The notes under the pieces were generated by a model that made no database searches, was not told where the DNA came from, and saw only the letters and a list, made by a program, of their open reading frames with translations. From the NCBI RefSeq assembly GCF_004328705.1, contig NZ_CP035319.1, positions 4,774,001 to 4,838,000 of the forward strand: a stretch of DNA of 64,000 nt. The letters run 5' to 3'. Positions 28,301-35,047 of this stretch are shown piece by piece. The position numbers were made by a program, and so were the translations under genes. The DNA comes from Rhodococcus sp. ABRD24 (GTDB lineage Bacteria; Actinomycetota; Actinomycetes; Mycobacteriales; Mycobacteriaceae). The number at the start of each line of letters is the position of its first letter. Positions within the stretch are counted from its first letter, which is position 1.

Positions 28301-29265
28301 GTGTGCCGGAGCTTGCGGTCGCGCAGTGCATCAGCGGTGTCGCGGATCTCTCGTTCGCCCGAGAGGAACACCAGGATGTCGCCGTCTCCTTCTGCGCACA
28401 GCTCGTCGACGGCCTCGCACACCGCATCGACGGGGTCGCGGTCGAAGGTCTGCTCGCCCACCTCGATGGTGAGTGGCCGGTATCGCATCTCGACGGGGAA
28501 GGTGCGGCCCGAGACCTCGACGATGGGGGCCGCGACGCCGTCTACCGAAAAGTGCTCGGCAAAGCGCTCCGGGTCGATCGTGGCCGAGGTGATGATCACC
28601 TTGAGGTCGGGTCGGCGAGGCAGCAGTTCCTTGAGGTAGCCGAGGATGAAATCGATGTTGAGGCTGCGTTCGTGGGCCTCGTCGATGATCAGGGTGTCGT
28701 AGCGGCGCAGCATCCGGTCACGCTGGATCTCGGCGAGGAGGATGCCGTCGGTCATGAGTTTGACGAGTGTCGAGTCGGAGACGTGATCGGTGAACCGGAC
28801 GGTGTAGCCGACGGTGTCGCCGAGCTCGCGCCCCAGCTCCTCGGCGATGCGTTCGGCGACCGTCCGCGCGGCCAGCCGGCGAGGCTGGGTGTGCCCGATC
28901 ATGCCGCGGATGCCGCGGCCGAGCTCGAGACAGATCTTCGGGATCTGGGTGGTCTTACCGGAACCGGTCTCGCCGGCCACGATCACGACCTGGTGGGATG
29001 CGATGGCCGCCGCGATATCGTCGCGGCGCTGTGTCACCGGCAGCGAATCCGGGTACGTGATCGCTGGTACCTGGGCCTGGCGTTCGGCGATCCGGAATTC
29101 GGCGGCGGCTATCTCCGCGTTCAGCGCGGCAAGCGCGGACGGGGACTTGGCACGATCGAGCCGGCGGCGTAGCCGGTGTTCGTCGCGCAGAGTGAGCGCA
29201 CCGAGTCGCTTCTTCGCCTGGCGGCGATCGATACCGGGTTCGGCTGCAGAAGGTGTGGTCGACAT
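25351..29265 (-). CDS. hrpA: HrpA, giant DEAH-box RNA helicase
   Basis: HrpA is an ATP-dependent 3'-5' RNA helicase of the DEAH family that resolves stalled or collided ribosomes in bacteria. From the ATG at 29265 the protein has 1304 residues, full length. Visible are motif I GETGSGKTT (residues 98-106), Ia GHTQPRRLAA, motif II DEAHERS, motif III TSATID and motif VI QRSGRCGR. These are followed by the helicase-associated domain and the large HrpA-specific C-terminal part with DUF3418. A GTG three codons upstream is an alternative start; a TAGGCT -10 hexamer at 29275-29280 favours the ATG with a leader of about three bases. It converges on nrdR. Confidence 0.95.
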   Translation of the reverse strand: MSTTPSAAEPGIDRRQAKKRLGALTLRDEHRLRRRLDRAKSPSALAALNAEIAAAEFRIAERQAQVPAITYPDSLPVTQRRDDIAAAIASHQVVIVAGETGSGKTTQIPKICLELGRGIRGMIGHTQPRRLAARTVAERIAEELGRELGDTVGYTVRFTDHVSDSTLVKLMTDGILLAEIQRDRMLRRYDTLIIDEAHERSLNIDFILGYLKELLPRRPDLKVIITSATIDPERFAEHFSVDGVAAPIVEVSGRTFPVEMRYRPLTIEVGEQTFDRDPVDAVCEAVDELCAEGDGDILVFLSGEREIRDTADALRDRKLRHTEIVPLYARLSAAEQHKVFSPHTGRRVVLSTNVAETSLTVPGIRYVIDPGTARISRYSVRTKVQRLPIEPISQASARQRSGRCGRVADGICIRLYSEEDFESRPQFTEPEILRTNLASVVLQMTALGLGDIGAFPFVEPPDPRAIRDGIALLEELGAITAGAKTNGPELTGTGRELAQLPVDPRMARMLVEAHKNGCLREMLVIVSAMSIQDVRERPAEFQQAADSKHARFNVENSDFLAYLKLWEYLHDQRKELSSNQFRKMCRTEFLHWLRIREWQDLHGQLRQITRGLGWETSDSGSAAAETAIHQSLLAGLLSHIGLREGDKRDFLGARGSRFAIFPGSGLFKKPPRWVMAAELVETSRLWARMTARIEPEWAEKLAPHLVKRTYSEPHWSTKQACAMAYERVTLYGVPLVTGRPVTYSSIDPEASRELFIRHALVQGEWQTQHKFFHANRALLDDVEELEHRARRRDILVDDETLFQFYDERVGAEAVSGRHFDTWWKKTRRDDPNLLTFTTSTVVNADSAAVLEGEYPDAWRQGDMQFPLTYQFEPGTEEDGVTARIPVALLAGLRPVGFDWLVPGLRTELVTALIKTLPKNIRRQVVPAPDFAAAALASVKPRSEPLVHAMARELSRLGSCRIDPTDFDVVSLPPHLRMTFAAVDEKGTVLGRDKSLAALRRSLAPRVKVEVAKATSSTERAPAPVWTAQTLGTLPATVTRTLGGQQVTGYPALVPEESGVAVRVLTTAAAQRAAMRSGTRQLLLNAIPTQARSATAGMSNSERLALGQNPDGSFDALLEDARACAVDELIAENGGPVLDPAAFDALTTKVRAQLPTRVAALLRLLLPALAESHRLAVVLDRAGGEAADDVREQKESLLFPGFVAELGTRRLRDLPRYLTAAVQRLEALPGSAQRDRVGMDALDRVYAAYDRMLSALPEERHGAEDVTEILWMIEELRVSLFAQTLGTAIPVSEKRVLKAIDRIRR

Positions 29266-29418
29266 GCTCCGCACAGCCTATCGAAGTGTTCGACGGCGCT
29301 CGCTGCTGGAACACTTGGCGGTGTGCGAACGTGCGGCGGTGACGGCAGGGAGGCGGCCCGGTTTCCGTGGCATAGTCGCGGGAAGACGTACGCGACGAAG
29401 AAGCAAAGGACGGCTTGC

Positions 29419-30645
29419 ATGGCTGGAGCACTGTGGCACGGGTTCGCAGATATGGGGGCGGTGCATCGCGACGGTGCGTTCGTCGTCACCCGCGGTGAAG
29501 GCGCCTACATCTGGGACGACACCGGCACCCGGTACCTCGACGCCACGGCAGGCCTGTGGTTCACGAACGTCGGGCACGGGCGCACCGAGATCGCGGACGC
29601 GGTTGCGGCGCAGCTGTCGAAGGTGGCGCACTTCTCGAACTTCGGAGACTTCACGTCCGACACCACCGTGGCGCTCGCGGAGCGGCTTGCGGCGATCGCG
29701 CCGGTGCCCGGATCCAAGGTGTTCTTCACGTCGGGTGGTTCCGACTCGGTCGACTCCGCTGCAAAGCTCGCTCGCCGGTACTGGACGGAAGTGGGCCGGC
29801 CGTCTAAGAAGCTGATCGTCGGACGGCAGAAGGCGTACCACGGCATGCACGTCGCCGGCACCGCGCTCGCCGGCATCCCGGTCAACCGGGAGGGCTACGG
29901 CGAACTGATGGCCGACGCGCGCACCGTCGACTGGGATGACGCGAAGGGCCTGCTCGAACTGATCGAGCGTGAAGGCGCCGACGCCATCGCGGCCTTCTTC
30001 TGCGAACCGATCATCGGCGCCGGCGGCATCTACCTGCCACCCGAGGGCTACCTGTCGGAGGTCCGCGAGATCTGTCGCGAGCACGAGATTCTGTTCGTCG
30101 TCGACGAGGTCGTCACTGGTTTCGGGCGGATCGGTGGATCGTGGTTTGCGTCCAGCCGCTTCGACCTGCAACCGGACATGATCACCACTGCGAAGGGGCT
30201 CACCTCCGGTTACGTTCCGATGGGCGCGGTTTTCGTCGCACCGAACGTCGCTGAGCCGTTCTTCAGCGGTGGCGTGTGGTGGCGCCACGGCTACACCTAC
30301 GGCGGCCATGCCGGTGCTGCGGCCGCGGCCATGGCGAACTTGGACATCGTCGAGCGGGAGAACCTGCTGGGCGAGTCGAAGCGACTCGAGGCGTCCTTGC
30401 ATGAGCACCTCGCTCCGCTTGCCGAGCATGAGCGGGTCGCGGAGGTGCGCAGCGGGCTCGGGGCGGTGGCGGCCGTTCAGCTGGCCGATCCCGCGGCGGC
30501 GCTGCCGTTCGTGAAGACGCTCCGCGAGTTCGGGATCTCCGGCCGCGCCGCCGGCCAGGGAGCGATGCAGTTCTCGCCATCATTCGTGATGACCGACGAG
30601 CAGGTCGCCGAGATGGCGGCCGGAGTCGCCAAGGCTCTCGGCTGA
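29419..30645 (+). CDS. Class III PLP-dependent aminotransferase
   Basis: The 408-residue enzyme belongs to the omega-amino-acid/diamine aminotransferase group. The PLP lysine is in MITTAKGLTSGYVPMGAV near residue 259, preceded by the pyridine-binding Asp in LFVVDEVVTGFGR. TSGGSDSVDSAAKLAR binds the phosphate, and the sugar-end motif YHGMHVAGTALAG is present. The start ATG at 29419 has AAAGGA eight bases upstream. The substrate (for example beta-alanine, putrescine or taurine-type amine) cannot be read. It stands alone between divergent hrpA and a convergent small membrane gene nine bases downstream. Confidence 0.9.
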   Translation: MAGALWHGFADMGAVHRDGAFVVTRGEGAYIWDDTGTRYLDATAGLWFTNVGHGRTEIADAVAAQLSKVAHFSNFGDFTSDTTVALAERLAAIAPVPGSKVFFTSGGSDSVDSAAKLARRYWTEVGRPSKKLIVGRQKAYHGMHVAGTALAGIPVNREGYGELMADARTVDWDDAKGLLELIEREGADAIAAFFCEPIIGAGGIYLPPEGYLSEVREICREHEILFVVDEVVTGFGRIGGSWFASSRFDLQPDMITTAKGLTSGYVPMGAVFVAPNVAEPFFSGGVWWRHGYTYGGHAGAAAAAMANLDIVERENLLGESKRLEASLHEHLAPLAEHERVAEVRSGLGAVAAVQLADPAAALPFVKTLREFGISGRAAGQGAMQFSPSFVMTDEQVAEMAAGVAKALG

Positions 30646-30654
30646 TGTGACCGG

Positions 30655-30909
30655 CTAGCGGCGGAATCGCCGCCGCCAGGCCGATAGGCGCTGCCGCACG
30701 GTGGGTTTCACCTCGACGAGGTCGACCACCGTGCGGTCGGCGGCGGCTGATGCCTGAGCGAACCGGGTATGCAATCGGTCGCGGATCTCGTCCGGGGTAT
30801 ACGCGCGGCGCTGCCGTTCGGCGCGCGCTGCGAGGACCCCGCTCGCGGCGACGCCCACCGCGCCCGCCAGTCCGATCACCTTCCACACACGTCTGCCGTC
30901 GACTCGCAT
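30655..30909 (-). CDS. Small single-helix membrane protein
   Basis: This is an 84-residue protein, MRVDGRRVWKVIGLAGAVGV followed by AASGVLAARAERQRRAYTPD. It has one N-terminal membrane helix, then a soluble charged part (DEIRDRLHTRFAQASAAADR) ending in a very basic tail (RQRLSAWRRRFRR). No domain is recognised. The ATG at 30909 has no ribosome site; a TAGCCT hexamer on the minus strand at 30921-30916 predicts a transcript starting at the A of the ATG. The gene is divergent from the papain-fold gene with only 17 bp between their start codons. Confidence 0.75.
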   Translation of the reverse strand: MRVDGRRVWKVIGLAGAVGVAASGVLAARAERQRRAYTPDEIRDRLHTRFAQASAAADRTVVDLVEVKPTVRQRLSAWRRRFRR

Positions 30910-30914
30910 CGCTC

Positions 30915-30921
30915 TAGGCTA
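30915..30921. promoter_or_regulatory. Overlapping -10 elements of a bidirectional leaderless promoter
   Basis: TAGGCT at 30915-30920 on the plus strand and TAGCCT at 30921-30916 on the minus strand overlap almost completely. Each lies exactly at positions -12 to -7 of the divergent start codons at 30927 and 30909, so both messages would begin at their ATG. The predicted start sites are 18 bp apart. This is the geometry expected for a single symmetric promoter read both ways. Confidence 0.7.
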
Positions 30922-30926
30922 GGCGG

Positions 30927-31631
30927 ATGACTCGGCCGACGCATCCATCCCAGATAAGCCTCGACGCGGCGGTCGACGCGACCCGTACCGGCGACATCTG
31001 GATCTTCCGTGGACAGTCCGGCGCGGATCGCGCCATCCAGACCCTGACGAACAGCCCCGTCAACCATGTGGGGATGTCGGTGGTGCTCGATGACATGCCG
31101 CCGCTGATGTGGCACGCCGAGCTCGGTCATTCTCTGCAGGACATGTGGACCGGGAAGTTCCAGCGCGGGGTGCAGTTGCACGATCTGCGGGGTGCGGTCC
31201 AGGTGTGGGGCGCGCGCTACGGGCAGCGCGGCTGGCTCCGTCAGCTGGCTGAACCCGTCACCCGTGAACAGGAGGACGCGCTGCTGCGGACTATTGCACG
31301 TCTCGACGGGACGCCATTCCCGTCGACCGCGCGCCTGGCGTCCCGCTGGTTCGGCGGACGCCTCCCGATGCGCCGACGCCGCGGCAGGGGGCGGGCCGAA
31401 CGTGCCGGCCTGGAGTCCGCGTACTGCGCCGAGGTGGTTGCCTCGACGTACGAGGCGATGGGGCTGCTCACTGCGGAGCGCCGGACCAACTGGTACGACC
31501 CCGGCCGATTCTGGAGCGGCGACAGACTCCCACTGGCGCCCGGAGTGATGCTCGGCGCCGAGATCGCGGTCTTGCTCAGCGACGCGGATGTGGCAGCCGG
31601 AAAGGGCGCGGGCAGGGCCGTCGAGCCATGA
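30927..31631 (+). CDS. Permuted papain-fold (YiiX/NlpC-P60-like) protein
   Basis: The 234-residue protein begins the catalytic region with RTGDIWIFRGQSGADRAIQ and places a His early (NSPVNHVGMSVVL) and a Cys late (LESAYCAEVVASTYEAMGLL). His before Cys is the order of circularly permuted NlpC/P60-type papain folds such as YiiX and YaeF, which act on peptide, amide or lipid acyl bonds. No signal peptide or membrane helix is clear, so it may be cytoplasmic or peripheral. A basic Arg-rich loop ([12 protein letters not shown]) precedes the Cys. The start is predicted to be leaderless. Substrate unknown; function by fold only. Confidence 0.72.
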   Translation: MTRPTHPSQISLDAAVDATRTGDIWIFRGQSGADRAIQTLTNSPVNHVGMSVVLDDMPPLMWHAELGHSLQDMWTGKFQRGVQLHDLRGAVQVWGARYGQRGWLRQLAEPVTREQEDALLRTIARLDGTPFPSTARLASRWFGGRLPMRRRRGRGRAERAGLESAYCAEVVASTYEAMGLLTAERRTNWYDPGRFWSGDRLPLAPGVMLGAEIAVLLSDADVAAGKGAGRAVEP

Positions 31632-31657
31632 GAGCGCGGCCAGCGACCCAGCCGAAA

Positions 31658-31673
31658 TGTGATGGTCATCACA
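31658..31673. promoter_or_regulatory. CRP/GlxR box upstream of rpf
   Basis: TGTGATGGTCATCACA fits the CRP-family consensus TGTGA-N6-TCACA exactly and is part of an 18-bp palindrome (31657-31674). CRP (Rv3676) controls rpfA in M. tuberculosis and GlxR controls rpf genes in corynebacteria. It lies about 310 bp before the rpf start codon. Confidence 0.75.
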
Positions 31674-31783
31674 TAACGAATGGATAACGACTGGTTCGTC
31701 AAATGTGCGACACGCCGAATCTGCCTGCGGAAATACCGATCGATCATCCCACTATTCGGACGATCGTACCGAAATTCGGCTTC

Positions 31784-31812
31784 GTGACCTTTCCGTGACC
31801 ATCGCCTACGGT
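31784..31812 (+). promoter_or_regulatory. Candidate rpf promoter
   Basis: GTGACC at 31784-31789, a 17-bp spacer and TACGGT at 31807-31812 form a plausible housekeeping promoter. Transcription would start near 31819 and give a leader of about 164 nt. The CRP box would then be centred about 153 bp upstream, far for a class I or II site, so another promoter nearer the box may exist. Confidence 0.4.
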
Positions 31813-31906
31813 CGTAATCGGCCCGAGACAATTGGGCCACGCCGGCCCGCTACTGCGAGAACCTGCCCCGCGGCCCGGACACCCGAATCCTTCGAGGGGC
31901 AGGGGT

Positions 31907-31973
31907 GAGACGGGCATCAGGCTCGACCGACGGTCCGTGTGCGAGCGCCGTCTCTCCGGCAGGAGTGGAGAGG
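31907..31973 (+). ncRNA. Structured rpf leader with alternative stems over the ribosome site
   Basis: GAGACGG (31907-31913) can pair with CCGTCTC (31948-31954), enclosing GGCTCG and CGAGC, which also pair. Alternatively CTCTCC (31952-31957) can pair with GGAGAG (31967-31972), which is the ribosome binding site of rpf eight bases before the ATG. The two stems share bases 31952-31954 and cannot form together, so one would free and the other hide the ribosome site. A GGCCC/GGGCC hairpin lies further upstream near 31820-31838. c-di-AMP riboswitches precede rpf genes in other actinobacteria, but I do not see that motif's conserved core here. Confidence 0.5.
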
Positions 31974-31982
31974 ATCTACCGA

Positions 31983-32555
31983 ATGACCAACTTCACCTTC
32001 AAGCGCGCCCTCGGGGCCGTAGTGGCCGCCGGATCTGTCGTCGCGATCCCACTGGCGATCAGCACGGGCACGGCTTCGGCGGCGGGCCACGACTGGTCCG
32101 GCGTCGCGGAGTGCGAATCGTCCGGCAACTGGGCGGCCAATACCGGCAACGGCTTCTACGGCGGCCTCCAGTTCACCCAGAGCACGTGGGAGGCCTACGG
32201 TGGATCCGGCAGCGCGCACAACGCGAGCAAGGCCGAGCAGATCCGCGTCGCCGAGAACGTTCTCGAGGGTCAGGGTGTCGGCGCGTGGCCGGTGTGCGGC
32301 CAGTACCTCGAGAGCGGAAGCACCCCGGGCGCAGTTGCTTCGGTGGCACAGCCTGTCGTCGAGTCGGCTCCGGTTGTGCAGCAGCAGGTTCCCGAGTGGG
32401 CACCGACCGTCAGTGCCGGCGTCGGCACCTACGTCGTGCAGCTCGGTGACACCCTCTCTCAGATCGCCGCGACGCACGGCGTCTCGCTGGCGAACCTGGC
32501 GAGCCAGGTGTCCAATCCCGATCTCATCTTCCCCGGACAGGCCTTGTCCGTCTGA
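31983..32555 (+). CDS. Resuscitation-promoting factor with LysM domain
   Basis: Rpf proteins are secreted muralytic transglycosylase-like enzymes that help dormant actinobacteria resume growth. The 190-residue protein has a Sec signal peptide cleaved near ASA-AGHDW. The Rpf domain follows: WSGVAECESSGNWAANTGNG with the catalytic Glu in AECESSG, FYGGLQFTQSTWEAYGG, then a second Cys in WPVCGQYL. A Val/Pro linker leads to a C-terminal LysM domain (GTYVVQLGDTLSQIAATHGV). The ATG at 31983 has GGAGAGG upstream; an in-frame GTG at 31905 lies in the leader and does not look coding. Expression is probably controlled by the CRP-type box and the leader structure. Confidence 0.93.
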   Translation: MTNFTFKRALGAVVAAGSVVAIPLAISTGTASAAGHDWSGVAECESSGNWAANTGNGFYGGLQFTQSTWEAYGGSGSAHNASKAEQIRVAENVLEGQGVGAWPVCGQYLESGSTPGAVASVAQPVVESAPVVQQQVPEWAPTVSAGVGTYVVQLGDTLSQIAATHGVSLANLASQVSNPDLIFPGQALSV

Positions 32556-32581
32556 TTCGGTTCTCGCTACCGAACGGCGCG

Positions 32582-32621
32582 CACAGCCCCGCCGATGACC
32601 CCCTCCACTGGCGGGGCTGTG
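32582..32621 (+). terminator. Terminator of rpf
   Basis: CACAGCCCCGCC pairs perfectly with GGCGGGGCTGTG (12 bp) around a 16-nt loop, 27 bp after the rpf stop. Confidence 0.8.
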
Positions 32622-32710
32622 TCACCTCCCGGCGCCACCCGCGTCGAGCTGGTCGAACCTCGAGGGCTCCGATTGCTGCCGCGAGGGTGCCGATGCTTCG
32701 CTGAAATGAA

Positions 32711-32744
32711 CGAAGGTCCTCTCCTTTCCAGGAGAGGACCTTCG
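32711..32744 (-). terminator. Terminator of ahpCD
   Basis: CGAAGGTCCTCTCCT and its exact complement flank a TTCC loop (15-bp stem). Read on the minus strand it follows the ahpD stop by 17 bp and leads into TTCATTT, so it is an intrinsic terminator of the ahpC-ahpD unit. Confidence 0.88.
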
Positions 32745-32761
32745 CGTCGAACGGGAGCCGA

Positions 32762-33289
32762 TCAGGCGAGCGTCTCGTTCGCGAAGACGGCCTGGGCAAC
32801 ACCCTGGAGGGTCGCCGCGATCTTGACGGCCTCCCAGACCTGTTCCTTGGTGAGGCCCTCCTTGCGGACCACGGCATCGTGGGCGGCCGTGCAATCGTGG
32901 CAGCCGTTGATGGTGGACACCGCGAGCGACCACAGCTCGAAGTCGGCCTTCTCGACGCCGGGGCTGCCGATGATGTTCATCCGCAGGCCCATGCGCACCT
33001 GTGCGAAGTCATCACCGAGGTAGCTCTTTGCGCGGTAGGACACATTGTTCATGCCCATGATCGACGCCGCGCCGAGGGCGGCGTTGTACGCCTCTGCGGA
33101 GAGGTTGTCAGCGGCCTCTTCCGAAATCTCCCGCAGTACGGTCGCCGACTTGGTGGCGGCCGCGGCGGCGAGGAAGGTGCCCCACAGCTGTTGTTCGTTC
33201 AGTTCCGTCGAACGCGCAAGGGAGCTGAGGTTGAGCTTGAGGTCCTTCGCGTACTCGGGAAGCGAGTTCTTGAGGTTCTCGACCGACAT
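32762..33289 (-). CDS. ahpD: AhpD, alkylhydroperoxidase
   Basis: AhpD recycles AhpC by passing electrons through its CxxC pair and has weak peroxidase activity itself. The 175-residue protein has Cys130 and Cys133 in [10 protein letters not shown], with His132, His137 and Glu118 of the proton relay in place, matching the M. tuberculosis enzyme residue for residue at the active site. It starts three bases after the ahpC stop and is clearly co-transcribed with it. A strong intrinsic terminator follows. Confidence 0.97.
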   Translation of the reverse strand: MSVENLKNSLPEYAKDLKLNLSSLARSTELNEQQLWGTFLAAAAATKSATVLREISEEAADNLSAEAYNAALGAASIMGMNNVSYRAKSYLGDDFAQVRMGLRMNIIGSPGVEKADFELWSLAVSTINGCHDCTAAHDAVVRKEGLTKEQVWEAVKIAATLQGVAQAVFANETLA

Positions 33290-33292
33290 GGG

Positions 33293-33880
33293 TCAGATGC
33301 CCTCGGACATGAGCTCGCCGGCGTTGATCGTCGGGTCGCCCTTCTTCCAGTTGCAGGCGCACAGCTCGTCGGACTGCAGGGCGTCGAGGACGCGCAGGAC
33401 CTCGTCGACATTGCGGCCCACGGAACCGGCCGTGACAGACACGAACTGGATTTCGTTGTTCGGGTCGATGATGAAGGTGGCGCGGTCCGCGACGCCGTCG
33501 GCGTTCAGGACGCCGGTCGCCTCGGCCAGCTCACGCTTGAGGTCCGAGAGCATCGGGAAGGGGAGGGTCTTGAGATCCTCGTGCTGTGCACGCCACTGGA
33601 AGTGCACGAACTCGTTGTCGACCGAGGCGCCGAGCACCTGGGCGTCGCGGTCCGCGAATTCGTCGTTGAGCTTGCCGAAGGCGGCAATCTCGGTGGGGCA
33701 CACGAAGGTGAAGTCCTTGGGCCAGAAGAAAACGATGCGCCACTTACCGGCGTAGTCATCGCTGGTGACCGTGGTGAAGTAGTCGTCGGGTTGCTTGGCG
33801 TCGACCTTGGACAGGTCGCCGCCGATCACGGCGGTCAGGTTGTATGCCGGGAACTGGTCGCCGATGGTCAGCAGAGCCAT
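33293..33880 (-). CDS. ahpC: AhpC, peroxiredoxin
   Basis: AhpC reduces hydrogen peroxide, organic peroxides and peroxynitrite. The 195-residue protein has the peroxidatic Cys61 in FVCPTE and two C-terminal cysteines, Cys174 and Cys176 (ELCACNW), the three-cysteine arrangement of mycobacterial AhpC. The start is the ATG at 33880 with GGAGG nine bases upstream; a longer open frame begins in non-coding sequence. It is divergent from oxyR, which is expected to control it, and is followed by ahpD. Confidence 0.97.
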   Translation of the reverse strand: MALLTIGDQFPAYNLTAVIGGDLSKVDAKQPDDYFTTVTSDDYAGKWRIVFFWPKDFTFVCPTEIAAFGKLNDEFADRDAQVLGASVDNEFVHFQWRAQHEDLKTLPFPMLSDLKRELAEATGVLNADGVADRATFIIDPNNEIQFVSVTAGSVGRNVDEVLRVLDALQSDELCACNWKKGDPTINAGELMSEGI

Positions 33881-33958
33881 GTGTCGTCCTCCTGCTTGAT
33901 TTGTGAACATCTTTCTCGCGCAGTCACGCACCGCTGGTGGTGGTGGGCGCTACCGGGA

Positions 33959-34079
33959 GCAGGGCAGTGCGGAAGTCTGCATCTCGCAGGTTCCATGCCC
34001 TGCACTTTTTCGGTATGCCCCATAGTGCCCGAAACCCGTCGAAAGGTAAAGGTGATAGGTAGAACTACACTGATAGGTA
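33959..34079. promoter_or_regulatory. ahpC/oxyR control region with hairpin and phased repeats
   Basis: The 198-bp divergent gap has two notable elements. GCAGGGCA (33959-33966) and TGCCCTGC (33996-34003) are inverted repeats enclosing a small CTGC/GCAG hairpin, and ACTTTTT follows on the plus side. TGATAGGTA occurs twice, at 34053-34061 and 34071-34079, 18 bp apart, the second copy overlapping the oxyR ATG. Between them a TACACT hexamer (34066-34071) would start the oxyR message one base before the ATG. The repeats are good candidates for OxyR binding and autoregulation. Confidence 0.5.
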
Positions 34080-35014
34080 TGGCTGATGGAATCTACCAAC
34101 CCACACTGCCGCAGCTGCGTGCCTTCGTGGCGGTGGCCGAGTATCGCCACTTCGGCACGGCCGCTGCACGTTTGAATGTGAGCCAGCCCACACTTTCGCA
34201 GGCGCTCGCGGCGCTCGAGAACGGCCTCGGGGTCCAGTTGATAGAGCGCAGTACCCGGCGGGTCCTGGTCACTCCGGCGGGCTCGGCCCTCTTGACTCAG
34301 GCGAAGGCGATCCTCGAGGCCGCTGACGGATTTGTCGCGACCGCGGCAGGTGTCGGCGACGCCCTTGCCGGGGCGCTGCGAATCGGGTTGATCCCCACGG
34401 TTGCCCCGTACGTGCTGCCGGCGTTGCTGCCCGCGCTCCGCCGCGAACTACCTGCGGTGACACCGCAGGTAGTCGAGGACCAGACCGCCCGACTGCTCGA
34501 GGCGCTACGCGGAGGGGTGCTCGACGTCGCGGTGCTCGCTTTGCCGTCGGAGGCGACCGGGATGATCGAGATTCCACTCTATACAGAGGATTTCGTCTTG
34601 GTTGTGCCACGGGAGCACGCGCTGGCTGGACGCACCGATCTGCGCCCGCGGGTGCTCGACGATCTGCCGTTACTGCTATTGGACGAGGGGCACTGTCTGC
34701 GCGACCAAACGTTGGATCTGTGTCGGTCGGTGGATGCGCATCCAGCCTCCGGCGACACCCGGGCGACCTCACTCACCACGGTCGTGCAGTGCGTGGCAGG
34801 CGGACTCGGCGTGACGTTGGTGCCGGAATCTGCGGTCGCGGTCGAAACCGCACGCGGCGACCTGGCGACGGCCCGATTCGCCTCGCCCGCTCCGGGACGC
34901 ACCATCGGATTGGTGTTCAGGGCGTCGAGTGGCCGCGCGGAGAAGTTCGGCCGGTTGGGTGAGATCGTGAAGTCCGTTGCGCCTGTCTCGACCGGTGATA
35001 GCGTCCTTGACTGA
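34079..35014 (+). CDS. oxyR: OxyR, LysR-type peroxide sensor
   Basis: OxyR is a LysR-family activator that responds to peroxide by oxidation of cysteines. The 311-residue protein has the N-terminal winged HTH (LRAFVAVAEYRHFGTAAARL, then NVSQPTLSQALAALENGLG) and a substrate-binding-type regulatory domain. Cys206 (DEGHCLRDQ) and Cys215 (TLDLCRS) correspond to the redox pair of OxyR proteins, so the gene looks functional, unlike the decayed oxyR of M. tuberculosis. It is divergent from ahpC. The ATG at 34079 is probably leaderless. The frame continues upstream through ahpC and ahpD on the opposite strand, which is a shadow. Confidence 0.94.
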   Translation: MADGIYQPTLPQLRAFVAVAEYRHFGTAAARLNVSQPTLSQALAALENGLGVQLIERSTRRVLVTPAGSALLTQAKAILEAADGFVATAAGVGDALAGALRIGLIPTVAPYVLPALLPALRRELPAVTPQVVEDQTARLLEALRGGVLDVAVLALPSEATGMIEIPLYTEDFVLVVPREHALAGRTDLRPRVLDDLPLLLLDEGHCLRDQTLDLCRSVDAHPASGDTRATSLTTVVQCVAGGLGVTLVPESAVAVETARGDLATARFASPAPGRTIGLVFRASSGRAEKFGRLGEIVKSVAPVSTGDSVLD

Positions 35015-35047
35015 TCTTGGTTCGTTTTCTCTTGGTGGGGTGTATCG

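Noticed and set aside
27379..29172. 597-codon open frame opposite hrpA
   Set aside because: It is the complement of conserved helicase motifs and has no domain of its own; long shadow frames are normal at this G+C content.
31819..31982. c-di-AMP (ydaO-type) riboswitch before rpf
   Set aside because: GGGGTGA is present, but the conserved core near ACCCGACAGCTAACC is not. I report a structured leader without naming the class.
32879..34078. Long plus-strand open frame running into oxyR
   Set aside because: It is antisense to ahpD and ahpC, whose active-site cysteines, ribosome sites and terminator are clear. OxyR starts at 34079 with its HTH.
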